From contig NC_012966.1 in the NCBI RefSeq assembly GCF_000027005.1, forward strand, positions 434,001 to 498,000: 64,000 nucleotides of DNA. The letters run 5' to 3'. Position numbers and translations under genes: made by a program. Below the pieces are notes generated by a model. That model searched no databases. It saw only the letters and a program-made list of their open reading frames with translations, and was not told the DNA's origin. Shown here piece by piece: positions 18,161-26,848 of the stretch (the stretch's first letter is position 1; each line of letters opens with the position of its first letter). Source of the DNA: Komagataella phaffii GS115 (Eukaryota; Ascomycota; Pichiomycetes; Pichiales; Pichiaceae).

Positions 18161-20884
18161 ATGTCGACTCTGAGCTACAAGAAGTTCGAAGATTCGGACT
18201 CAGGAGTTCTCCCTGACAAGATGACAGTCTTCCAGGACTGTCTGCAGGCTTTCAATGCTTCTCCGGTTCAGGCAAAGCGTTGTAGGATGTTGTTGGCCCG
18301 TCTTCTACGCCTTTTATACTCTGGTGATTCGTTCCCATCTACAGAGTCGACTACATTGTTCTTTTCCATTTCCAAGTTATTCCAGCATAAAGATGTATCT
18401 CTACGTCAGATGGTGTACCTCACGATTAAGGAACTCTCCAAGACTTCTGAAGATGTATTGATGGTTACATCTTCCATCATGAAGGACGCGCAAAATGGTG
18501 ATATTACTTATAAACCCAACGCTATCCGAACGTTAGCAAGGGTTTTGGATGCATCCACTGTCAATGCCACTGAGAGACTTTTTAAGAATAGCGTAGTGGA
18601 TAAGAATCAAAGTATTTCGTCTGCTGCGTTGATATCTTCGTATCATATGTTGCCGGTTGCTAAGGACGTTGTCAAACGCTGGACTAACGAAACCCAAGGC
18701 ACTATAAGTGCATCCAAAGTGTTCTTGACATCACCTGTTGCCAATCACGAGCAGTATGGATCACAAAATTTGTCATCGTTCATCTACCAATACCACGCTC
18801 TTGGGTTGTTGTATCATCTTCGAAATCATGACAAGATGGCATTAATGAAGATGATCCAATCTCTAAGCTCAAATAACGTTTTGAAGCATCCTGCGGCTTT
18901 GGTTCAGCTTACTCATTATATTGCAAAAGTTTTGGAAACCGATTCTTCTCTTGCAGGAAACTTTGAATCATACTTTGAGATCGCCCTTCAAAACAGATCT
19001 GATATGGTGGCCTTAGAGGCCGTGAAGACGATTGTGACAATCCCGGCATTGTCAGGTTTGATTGTTAAGGCTATTTACGTTTTGGATACTTTTTTGTCTG
19101 CTCCTAGGACTGTTGTAAGATTTGCTGCCGTTAGATTACTCAACAAAATATCTCTTACTAACCCAGAGAACATTGTTGTATGTAATGGGTCCTTAGAAGG
19201 CTTGATTAATGATTCAAACAGAGCAATTTCTACTTATGCCATTACTACACTTTTGAAGACTGGTAACAATGATAACGTTGATAGATTGATCAAGACTATT
19301 GCTGGATTTATGGATGATATATCTGATGAATTTAAGATTGTGGTCATCGACTCAATTCGTTCTCTTTCACTCAAGTTCCCAGAAAAACACAAGTCAATGT
19401 TGTCCTTCTTGAACGATAGACTTAGGGAAGAAGGAGGCTTCAACTTGAAAAACTCTATTATCGAAGCTATTTTTGATGTCATCAAGTTTGTTCCAGAATC
19501 CAGAGAATCTTGCTTGGAGAAGCTATGTGAGTTTATTGAAGATTGCGAGTTCACTGAACTGGCTGTGAGGATCTTGCACCTTTTAGGTAACGAAGGTCCA
19601 AAAACTTCTAAACCAACGCTTTATATCCGTCACATTTACAACCGTGTCGTATTGGAGAATTCCATTGTTAGATCATCAGCAGTTATCGCACTTTCGAAAT
19701 TTGCCCTAATCGGAGATGCTTCAATAAACAAGAGTATTTCTATCTTGCTTACTAGATGCCTCAATGACGTTGACGACGAAGTCAGAGACAGAGCAGCACT
19801 GGCCTTGAAACTTCTTTCAACTGAGAAGTTTGACGAAGCCCGTGCATTTATTGACCCTGGATTCAGCTATTCTTTACCTATTCTGGAACAAAAGCTGGCT
19901 CAATATGTGAATGGTGACGAAGAATCGTTCAACGTTCCTTTCGATGGATCTAACATTCCAAAGATCTCAGAAGACGAGGCTAGAGCGTATGAGTACAAAG
20001 AAAAACTGAACTCTATTGAAGAGTCGATCCAGAAAGAAAGCAAACAACCTAAGGAGGAAGTCAGTGAGTTTGCCAAACACAATCTATTGCAACAACAATA
20101 CGCCCAAGAACTTTCAAGCATTCCTGAGTTGGCAGCCTATGGTGATCTTTTGAGATCGTCTCATGTTGTCGATTTAACAGAAAAGGAGACAGAATTTGTT
20201 GTCACATGTGTAAAACATATTTTTGCGGGTCATATTGTGTTACAGTTCAATGTTGAGAATACGTTGACAGACTTACAATTAGACAATGTAACAATGGTGT
20301 CTGAACCAGATTTTGAAGAATTCGTCGAGGACTTTGTTGCTCCTATTGAAAGTCTTAAGCCTCAAACTACAGGATCCACTTACGTCTCGTTTACCAGAAG
20401 TGAAACCCTTGAGGGCTGTCTGTTCACCAACAATTTGACCTATATTGCCAAGGAGGTTGATCCTGCAACAGGTGAAGCAGCTGAGGGTGATGAAGGATTT
20501 GAAGATGAGTACAGAGTCGAGAGTGTAGATATCGTTCCAGGAGACTTCATAGTGCCATCTTTCGCAGGTAACTTCACTAGCGTGTGGGATTCGTTACCCA
20601 ACCCCTGTTCATCGGTATTCAATCTTTCTGATGCCAAAGGAATTGCAGATGTTGTTGCGAAGTTAATCAAGGACTCATCAATGTCGCCCTGTGACTCTAG
20701 TGAGCTAGTCGGCTCGCATGCAAGTCATACCCTGAAATTATTCGGAAAGAGTATAAACAACGAAAACATTGCAGCCGTAATCAGATTTGTATACAAGGAA
20801 TCTGTGGGTGTTATGGTTAAGGTAGAGGCTAAATCTGTGAATGCTGAACTCGGCACTTTCTTTGCAAACGAAATTATTGTTTGA
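18161..20884 (+). CDS. SEC21: SEC21 gamma-COP subunit of coatomer
   Basis: Gamma subunit of the COPI coat, needed for Golgi-to-ER and intra-Golgi transport. It is 907 residues (S. cerevisiae 935). The adaptin-type HEAT-repeat trunk covers about residues 1-550 and includes RQMVYLTIKELS and FRAS-like YKPNAIRTLARV. A charged linker (EEKLNSIEESIQKESKQPKEEVSEF) leads to the gamma-COP appendage domain (about 640-907) with LQFNVENTLTDLQLDNVTMV and GSHASHTLKLFGKS. The start ATG directly precedes a conserved N-terminus. No sign of introns. Confidence 0.97.
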   Translation: MSTLSYKKFEDSDSGVLPDKMTVFQDCLQAFNASPVQAKRCRMLLARLLRLLYSGDSFPSTESTTLFFSISKLFQHKDVSLRQMVYLTIKELSKTSEDVLMVTSSIMKDAQNGDITYKPNAIRTLARVLDASTVNATERLFKNSVVDKNQSISSAALISSYHMLPVAKDVVKRWTNETQGTISASKVFLTSPVANHEQYGSQNLSSFIYQYHALGLLYHLRNHDKMALMKMIQSLSSNNVLKHPAALVQLTHYIAKVLETDSSLAGNFESYFEIALQNRSDMVALEAVKTIVTIPALSGLIVKAIYVLDTFLSAPRTVVRFAAVRLLNKISLTNPENIVVCNGSLEGLINDSNRAISTYAITTLLKTGNNDNVDRLIKTIAGFMDDISDEFKIVVIDSIRSLSLKFPEKHKSMLSFLNDRLREEGGFNLKNSIIEAIFDVIKFVPESRESCLEKLCEFIEDCEFTELAVRILHLLGNEGPKTSKPTLYIRHIYNRVVLENSIVRSSAVIALSKFALIGDASINKSISILLTRCLNDVDDEVRDRAALALKLLSTEKFDEARAFIDPGFSYSLPILEQKLAQYVNGDEESFNVPFDGSNIPKISEDEARAYEYKEKLNSIEESIQKESKQPKEEVSEFAKHNLLQQQYAQELSSIPELAAYGDLLRSSHVVDLTEKETEFVVTCVKHIFAGHIVLQFNVENTLTDLQLDNVTMVSEPDFEEFVEDFVAPIESLKPQTTGSTYVSFTRSETLEGCLFTNNLTYIAKEVDPATGEAAEGDEGFEDEYRVESVDIVPGDFIVPSFAGNFTSVWDSLPNPCSSVFNLSDAKGIADVVAKLIKDSSMSPCDSSELVGSHASHTLKLFGKSINNENIAAVIRFVYKESVGVMVKVEAKSVNAELGTFFANEIIV

Positions 20885-20980
20885 TGGCCTTGTAGTTAAA
20901 ATAAGTAAGAGAATAAAAATTAAGTGAAGCTAGCTCGAATCGGTAGTATTATTTACTCATCTCCCTGCTCTTCTGAACCA

Positions 20981-21997
20981 ATGCCTTCCTTGCCCGAGGG
21001 AAAGCCAGAGGTTTTGGCAAAGATCGATGAGCGAGTGTCGTTTAAAAAAGATGAGGAGAAATGGATTTTTGAAGATGGCGATGAAGAGTTCGAATACGAC
21101 GATGATCTTCAACGATGGGTCCCTGAGAAAAGAAAAATTGAAAATGATGAAAGGGAGCTGAAAGAAGAATTGAAAAAGGAAAAGAAGCGTAAAATAGAGG
21201 AGTTGAAGGAGCAAGAACGGAATAAACCCAAAAGCCCACCGCAGACTGGAGTCTACATCACAAACTTACCATCTGATACCACGTTAGAGGAGATTGAGGA
21301 TGCATTTGGGAAACTTGGTACTATCGGGGAAAATTTGATAACTGGTGAAAAGAAAATCAAATTGTATCGAAACGAAGAGAATCAGTTCAAGGGAGACGCA
21401 TTGGTGGTATACCTAAAGCCTGAAAGTGTCGATCTTGCCATTGAGATGCTAGATGGCATCCAATGGAGACCTTTAAGCAAGGAAACCATACATGTAGAAA
21501 AGGCCGATTTTTCCCACAAGGAATCGGACAGTAAAGCTCACAATAAGGACTTGACGGAGGAACAGAAGCAAGTAATTAAGAAGAGGCTCCAGAGACTCAA
21601 AAGTCGCAGTGACGATTGGAAAGACGATATCCAAGTAGAATATGAGCGACGACAAGCAGAAGAACGATTCAAGCATTTCGTCGTTTTAAAAAATGTATTC
21701 GACTTGAAGACAAGTGAGGATGATCTATTCGAGATCAAGCAAGACATCAGAGAAGGTTGTGAAGAAATTGGATCCGTAACGAACGTAGTCCTTTACGATT
21801 TAGAGCCAGAGGGAATAGTATCAGTTCGGTTTTCGTCAAAAGACGATGCTGCACGATGCGCTCAAGAGATGAACGGCAGGTACTTTGATGGGAAAAAACT
21901 TGAAGCGTTCATCTACGATGGAAAATCAAAATATCGTAGAAAGGAAGTCAGCAAAGAAGACCAATCTGACAGGTTCGGGACCTGGTTGGAAGGTTAG
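20981..21997 (+). CDS. CUS2: CUS2 U2 snRNP assembly factor (TAT-SF1 homologue)
   Basis: Splicing factor that helps fold U2 snRNA and joins it with SF3b; the human homologue is HTATSF1. The open frame begins at a GTG at 20924, but the ATG at 20981 gives 338 residues and is chosen. The N-terminus is acidic with an aromatic stretch (WIFEDGDEEFEYDDDLQRWVPEKRK), then a Lys/Glu helix, RRM1 starting at TGVYITNLPSDTTLEEIEDAFGK (about residue 107), and a second UHM/RRM starting at HFVVLKNVFDL (about 240) with the family GxVxxV...GxVxV pattern. S. cerevisiae Cus2 is shorter (285). Position after SEC21 matches YNL286W. Confidence 0.92.
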   Translation: MPSLPEGKPEVLAKIDERVSFKKDEEKWIFEDGDEEFEYDDDLQRWVPEKRKIENDERELKEELKKEKKRKIEELKEQERNKPKSPPQTGVYITNLPSDTTLEEIEDAFGKLGTIGENLITGEKKIKLYRNEENQFKGDALVVYLKPESVDLAIEMLDGIQWRPLSKETIHVEKADFSHKESDSKAHNKDLTEEQKQVIKKRLQRLKSRSDDWKDDIQVEYERRQAEERFKHFVVLKNVFDLKTSEDDLFEIKQDIREGCEEIGSVTNVVLYDLEPEGIVSVRFSSKDDAARCAQEMNGRYFDGKKLEAFIYDGKSKYRRKEVSKEDQSDRFGTWLEG

Positions 21998-22156
21998 GGG
22001 ATTCATGGCATCGCCTTTGATGCAAGGATGGAGGAGATTTGAGATTCGCAAACGCTTCTCCCAAGTCATTGTCACGTGAGGCTATCTTTGTCGACCACGA
22101 ATGCAAAATTTGAAAATCACATCCCTCACAAAAAGTCTATTCATAAACTCGTTAAG

Positions 22157-23341
22157 ATGCCTCCAAAGAAGCACATAGAAGAGAAGAAAGTACTGCTGGG
22201 ACGTCCTGGAAACAATTTAAAGTCAGGTATTGTCGGTTTGGCCAATGTTGGTAAGTCAACTTTTTTCCAAGCTATTACCAGATCACCTCTTGGAAACCCA
22301 GCCAACTACCCATTTGCTACCATCGACCCCGAAGAGGCCAGAGTTATTGTCCCATCTCCTCGTTTGGACAAGCTGACGGAAGTTGTCAAGCCTAAGGCTA
22401 AGATTCCTGCCTTCATCACTGTCTACGATATTGCAGGGTTGACTAAGGGTGCTTCAGCAGGTGAAGGTTTGGGAAACGCTTTCTTGTCTCACATTAGAGC
22501 AGTTGATGCTGTCTTCCAAGTTGTCAGATGTTTCGATGATGCAGAGATTATTCATATTGAGGGTGATGTTAACCCAGTTCGTGACTTGGAGATTATCAGT
22601 AACGAGTTGAGACTCAAGGATATTGAGTTTGCTCAGAAGCATCTGGAAGCTGTTGAAAAGATCACTAAGAGAGGAGGTCAATCTTTGGAAGTAAAGCAAA
22701 AGAGAGACGAGGCTGAGTTTGTTAAGAAGCTCATAGCCCTTTTGGAAGATGGTCAAAGAGTGGCCAATCAAAATTGGGGACCTAAGGAAGTTGAGATCAT
22801 CAACTCGATGCAATTATTGACAGCTAAACCTTCCATCTACTTAATCAACCTTTCTGAGAAAGACTACATCAGAAAGAAGAACAAGCACTTGTTGCCCATC
22901 AAGCAATGGGTTGACAAGTACTCCCCTGGTGACGTGATCATTCCATTTTCTGTTTGTTTGGAAGAGAAACTATCACAGATGGAGACTGACGAAGAGAGGG
23001 AAGAGGAGCTGAAGAGATTAGGCACCACCTCCGCTCTTCCCAAGATCATTACTATTATGCGTAAGACCCTAGGATTGATTTCCTATTTCACTTGTGGTCC
23101 TCAAGAAGTAAGAGAATGGACGATCAGAGAAGGTACTAAGGCCCCTCAAGCCGCTGGTGTCATCCACAATGATTTGATGAACACCTTCATTCTGGCCCAG
23201 GTTCAAAAGTATGAAGATTTGATTGAATACGGCGATGAAGCTGCGGTCAAGGCTGCTGGTAAACTTCAACAGAAGGGTAAGGATTACGTTGTTGAAGACG
23301 GTGACATCATATATTTCCGTGCTGGTGCTGGTAAGAACTAA
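22157..23341 (+). CDS. OLA1: OLA1 Obg-like ATPase (YchF family)
   Basis: Translation-factor class P-loop ATPase. The ATG at 22157 gives 394 residues, the same length I recall for S. cerevisiae Ola1 (YBR025C); an in-frame GTG at 22076 only adds an unlikely leader. The G1 motif is GLANVGKST, switch II region DIAGLTKGASAGEGLGN, and the G4 motif is NLSEKD, the NxxE form that gives YchF proteins ATP rather than GTP preference. A TGS domain forms the C-terminus (QAAGVIHNDLMNTFILAQV ... YVVEDGDIIYFRAGAG). Codon choice is strongly biased to frequent codons, consistent with high expression. Confidence 0.97.
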   Translation: MPPKKHIEEKKVLLGRPGNNLKSGIVGLANVGKSTFFQAITRSPLGNPANYPFATIDPEEARVIVPSPRLDKLTEVVKPKAKIPAFITVYDIAGLTKGASAGEGLGNAFLSHIRAVDAVFQVVRCFDDAEIIHIEGDVNPVRDLEIISNELRLKDIEFAQKHLEAVEKITKRGGQSLEVKQKRDEAEFVKKLIALLEDGQRVANQNWGPKEVEIINSMQLLTAKPSIYLINLSEKDYIRKKNKHLLPIKQWVDKYSPGDVIIPFSVCLEEKLSQMETDEEREEELKRLGTTSALPKIITIMRKTLGLISYFTCGPQEVREWTIREGTKAPQAAGVIHNDLMNTFILAQVQKYEDLIEYGDEAAVKAAGKLQQKGKDYVVEDGDIIYFRAGAGKN

Positions 23342-23483
23342 GTAGGACAGTAGTATTTTCCCTACCTGTATTTTTTTCATTCGCATGCTTATATAATACA
23401 ACAATACAATCCAGAATACTGCTCGTTTTGTCTTGAAAAGTGGTACGGTACAATTCCACTAACTTTTCCATTTGCAGATCTGA

Positions 23484-24398
23484 ATGTTGGGTCGTACTAG
23501 GATTCCTCTTCGCCTGAGGGCACCGTTAGGCGTCCCTTTTAGGCAGGTATATAGGCCAATATCTATTAGCCATGCGTTGCTTCAGGAACAAAAAAAGCAG
23601 GAAGGTCTAAATACTACTGATGGTGCTGAAACCCCGAAACGAAAGCCCCTATCCCGAATTCCTATCGGAGCTATCCCTGAAGGTAACAGTCAAAAGATTG
23701 GTTCCACTGGAACTGTTGAATTTTCCACTTGGAAAGCTGTGGTGCTTTTTGCAGTTGTCGGAACAGTCGTCACATTTTTCTTCAAGAAAGAAAAGAAAAG
23801 GCTAGAGCTTCAAAAAGAGGCTGATCAAAATAGAGGAATGGGTAAACCCTTGGTAGGTGGTCCATTTGATCTAATAGATACAAATGGTGAGCAGTTTACT
23901 CAAGAGAAGTTGAAAGACAAATTCTCTCTAATTTATTTCGGATTTACCCATTGCCCCGATATTTGTCCTGACGAATTGGACAAGCTGGGCTTAATGTTAG
24001 ACGAGCTAAAGAGCAAGTATAATATTCAGATTCAACCTATTTTCATAACATGTGACCCTGCGCGGGACTCCCCTGCCATTATAAAGGAGTATCTGAAAGA
24101 TTTCCATCCTGACATCATTGGGTTGACCGGAACTTATGACAAGATCAAGGAGTGTTGCAAGAACTTCAGAGTTTACTTTTCCACCCCCAGAGATGTCAAA
24201 GCTGGACAGGACTATCTTGTTGACCATTCCATATTCTTCTACTTGATGGACAAAGAAGGTGAGTTCATTGATGTCCTTGGCCGTCAATATGATGCGTCGG
24301 GAGCTGTCGAAAAAATCAAGGGTCACATCGACGCCTATGTTCCCAAAGACCAGAGAGATAAACAAAAGAACAGTTGGTACGGTTTCTTGTTCAAATAG
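23484..24398 (+). CDS. SCO1: SCO1-type mitochondrial copper chaperone for cytochrome c oxidase
   Basis: Inner-membrane protein that passes copper to the CuA site of cytochrome oxidase subunit 2. It is 304 residues (S. cerevisiae Sco1 295). The start is basic and Arg-rich (mitochondrial leader), with one membrane segment at about residues 82-98 (AVVLFAVVGTVVTFFFKK). The thioredoxin-like domain carries the copper-binding CxxxC motif (CPDICPDEL) at about 157-161 and the conserved histidine in VDHSIFFYLMD near 252. S. cerevisiae has a second copy, SCO2; only one is seen here. The gene converges on NOC2 with 59 bases between stops. Confidence 0.95.
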   Translation: MLGRTRIPLRLRAPLGVPFRQVYRPISISHALLQEQKKQEGLNTTDGAETPKRKPLSRIPIGAIPEGNSQKIGSTGTVEFSTWKAVVLFAVVGTVVTFFFKKEKKRLELQKEADQNRGMGKPLVGGPFDLIDTNGEQFTQEKLKDKFSLIYFGFTHCPDICPDELDKLGLMLDELKSKYNIQIQPIFITCDPARDSPAIIKEYLKDFHPDIIGLTGTYDKIKECCKNFRVYFSTPRDVKAGQDYLVDHSIFFYLMDKEGEFIDVLGRQYDASGAVEKIKGHIDAYVPKDQRDKQKNSWYGFLFK

Positions 24399-24457
24399 TA
24401 TTGAACTTGAGTCTTCTTTAGTCTCTGTTTGTTTATTTACTGTATATAGGATTAAAT

Positions 24458-26686
24458 CTATTCCAAATCAACTAAGTCTAGATCATCATCTCCATCCACT
24501 CTCTGATCCTTGATGTCTTGTTTATTTTCCAGAGAGTCTCTTAGGATCTTACGTCTGTTTTCTTCAATTTCACGTTGAACCACAATGTATGCTCCGAGAG
24601 GAGTAGACTCCCAGGCGGTATCTTTCAGGAAGTTATTCACCGCACCTCGATTCTTGGGGGTGAAGTCAACATTGGATCTAGCCTTCGTGATAAAGTCGAC
24701 ATTCTGATTCAATTTCTGAATTAAGTTTGATAGCTGTCTGTTGAATTTCACATTCTTGGATTTCTTGATAAATCTTCTAAGGTAAATTACAGCAGGTGTA
24801 GTAACCTCTGGGAATGCAATCTGCTTGCAGTACAAGACAAAATATTCTCCTAGAAGAGTCACTATTTGTTCACAAGATCCCTCCTGATAGACTCTGGTTC
24901 CCAAATAGGCTTGATTGGCTCTAATGTTATGATCGAAATCAAAGGCGTGTAAAGAAGAATGTTTGGGGGACCGTGTAAGCACTGAAGAGTTCAGGATATC
25001 ACTCAAAAGCGGAAATATTGGGATAAAAACTCCAGTGTTTTGTGACACCCTGATAAGTGATCGAATCAAGTAGAATCTTAATGGGAAAAATTGTGGAGAT
25101 GGAATCAATTTGATAGTACCAATGGTCACTTGAACTAAAGGATATATCAACTGCCTTAGAGGTGACTCTTTGCCTTGTTCTCGTTCTGGATTGCAATGAG
25201 CTGAGAGTAAACGGGACCAAAAGTCCAACGAATGACAGAATTGCCAGTTATAAACTGCTTTATATTTTTCCTTTTCTTTGCTAATTATACTGTTTCTCAA
25301 ATGAATGGCCAATTGACGGATATACTCGAAGCCAACTTGGTAGCCAACGTTAGGGTCAATGCCAAATAATTCAATCGAAGAATTTTTTTGGAAATTAATT
25401 AATGGCATAGTATGAGCATTGGTCTTTCTGGACTGTTTCACAAATGTTGAGTACATTGCCTTTAGGGTAATCTCTAGTATATCACCAGGATACTCTTTGG
25501 CACTGTTGTTCAAAAATGCAAAGGTAGTAATTTGAATATCAACTTCATTCGTAGTTGCCCAAAGGTTCACAACTGCCGTGATTATTTGTTTCAACAAGGA
25601 TTTAGATAGTGTGATGTATGGCAGAAGTTCTTGAAGAGAACTAAGAACAAGAGCGCCGGTCTCAACACTCTGTGTGTCACTGAGTAAGGTAACTAACGTT
25701 GGAGCATGGGATTTCAGTAGTACCTTTACTTTCGGAAACTCTGGAGAGTCGATCAACTTACGAACACCTTTATGATTCTTTTTGAACGGCACCAAGGTCT
25801 GAAAAGCAGAAGGAACTTTGCTGACGGCTAAAATCATTAAGTGGTTGAAAGTTTTCGGATCATTTATGACGTATTTACTTCCATCCTCTTCATTAGCATC
25901 TTGGATACGTACAGCATCCTTGAAAGCTTCCACAAGTTGCTTCAGCAAAATAAAGGTTGGAGATTCCAATTGGATTTCCCACTCTTTCAACAAAGTATTG
26001 GTGATATTAATTTTTTCTTCAGTTGGGATTCTTGATTCTTCTTTGTCTTCTTCATATTCATCCTCGTCTTCGTCGTCATCAATCATATCCAACGGATTGA
26101 CTGGTTTGAAGTCCAATAAGTCTTTGTCATTCTTTGCAAGGTACTTGTAGAATTCAGGATCTTCGGCTTTTAAGTCTTCTAGGTCCTGTTCCATGTCGTT
26201 ATCATCTTCCGAACTTTCGTCTTCATCTTCATCGTTCGTTTTGGATTGAGTTTTTGTTCTCAATTTGGAGCTTCGTTCATCTTTATGGTCAGGCTCATCA
26301 TCGTCTGGTTGGGAGCCAACATTAAAATCAGATTCTTCCTCTTTTTCTTCAGGCTCATCAAGTTTCTCGCCCGATTCAGAATCAACTTCCACAACAGAAT
26401 CATCCTCAGATTCTAAGCTTTCGTCTTCAACAGTTTTACTCTCCCTTTTGGAATTCTTGCTCTTCTTTTCTTGAGGAATTTCAAATCCAGACTCAAAAAA
26501 TTGGTCTACATCCATGTCCTTGAATATCTTACCCTTGGATTCATCATCTTCCTTTGGTTCACCAGTTCCACGCCTCTTATGACTAGCAACTAGTTTAGCA
26601 TGCTTTTGAACCTTCTTTCTGTGCTTTACAGTTCTCTTCAGATGCTTAGACAAGAACTTCTTTGTGGCACTGGAGGCTTTACCCAT
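24458..26686 (-). CDS. NOC2: NOC2 ribosome biogenesis protein
   Basis: Nucleolar/nuclear factor that pairs with Noc1 and Noc3 to carry pre-60S particles out of the nucleolus. It is 742 residues (S. cerevisiae 710). The N-terminus is lysine-rich (KKFLSKHLKRTVKHRKKVQKH-type), followed by a long acidic stretch from about residues 65 to 215. The rest is the alpha-helical NOC2 domain (PF03715), with typical segments such as LNNSAKEYPGDILE, NWQFCHSLDFWSRLL and LIYPLVQVTIGTIKLIPSPQFFPLRFYLIRSL. The first ATG is the start. It lies downstream of ILV2 on the same strand. Confidence 0.95.
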   Translation of the reverse strand: MGKASSATKKFLSKHLKRTVKHRKKVQKHAKLVASHKRRGTGEPKEDDESKGKIFKDMDVDQFFESGFEIPQEKKSKNSKRESKTVEDESLESEDDSVVEVDSESGEKLDEPEEKEEESDFNVGSQPDDDEPDHKDERSSKLRTKTQSKTNDEDEDESSEDDNDMEQDLEDLKAEDPEFYKYLAKNDKDLLDFKPVNPLDMIDDDEDEDEYEEDKEESRIPTEEKINITNTLLKEWEIQLESPTFILLKQLVEAFKDAVRIQDANEEDGSKYVINDPKTFNHLMILAVSKVPSAFQTLVPFKKNHKGVRKLIDSPEFPKVKVLLKSHAPTLVTLLSDTQSVETGALVLSSLQELLPYITLSKSLLKQIITAVVNLWATTNEVDIQITTFAFLNNSAKEYPGDILEITLKAMYSTFVKQSRKTNAHTMPLINFQKNSSIELFGIDPNVGYQVGFEYIRQLAIHLRNSIISKEKEKYKAVYNWQFCHSLDFWSRLLSAHCNPEREQGKESPLRQLIYPLVQVTIGTIKLIPSPQFFPLRFYLIRSLIRVSQNTGVFIPIFPLLSDILNSSVLTRSPKHSSLHAFDFDHNIRANQAYLGTRVYQEGSCEQIVTLLGEYFVLYCKQIAFPEVTTPAVIYLRRFIKKSKNVKFNRQLSNLIQKLNQNVDFITKARSNVDFTPKNRGAVNNFLKDTAWESTPLGAYIVVQREIEENRRKILRDSLENKQDIKDQRVDGDDDLDLVDLE

Positions 26687-26848
26687 GACTATTGTATGAT
26701 CTGTGCTTAGTCTGAAAAGTTTAGAAAAAAAAAATTATCTCATCTCCTACACGAGAATTGATGGGTGCACACACCAGATATCGAAAATCTTAGAGTTATG
26801 ATACTTCTCCTATAAAAACCAATGTATGACTATTCACAATATGCATAT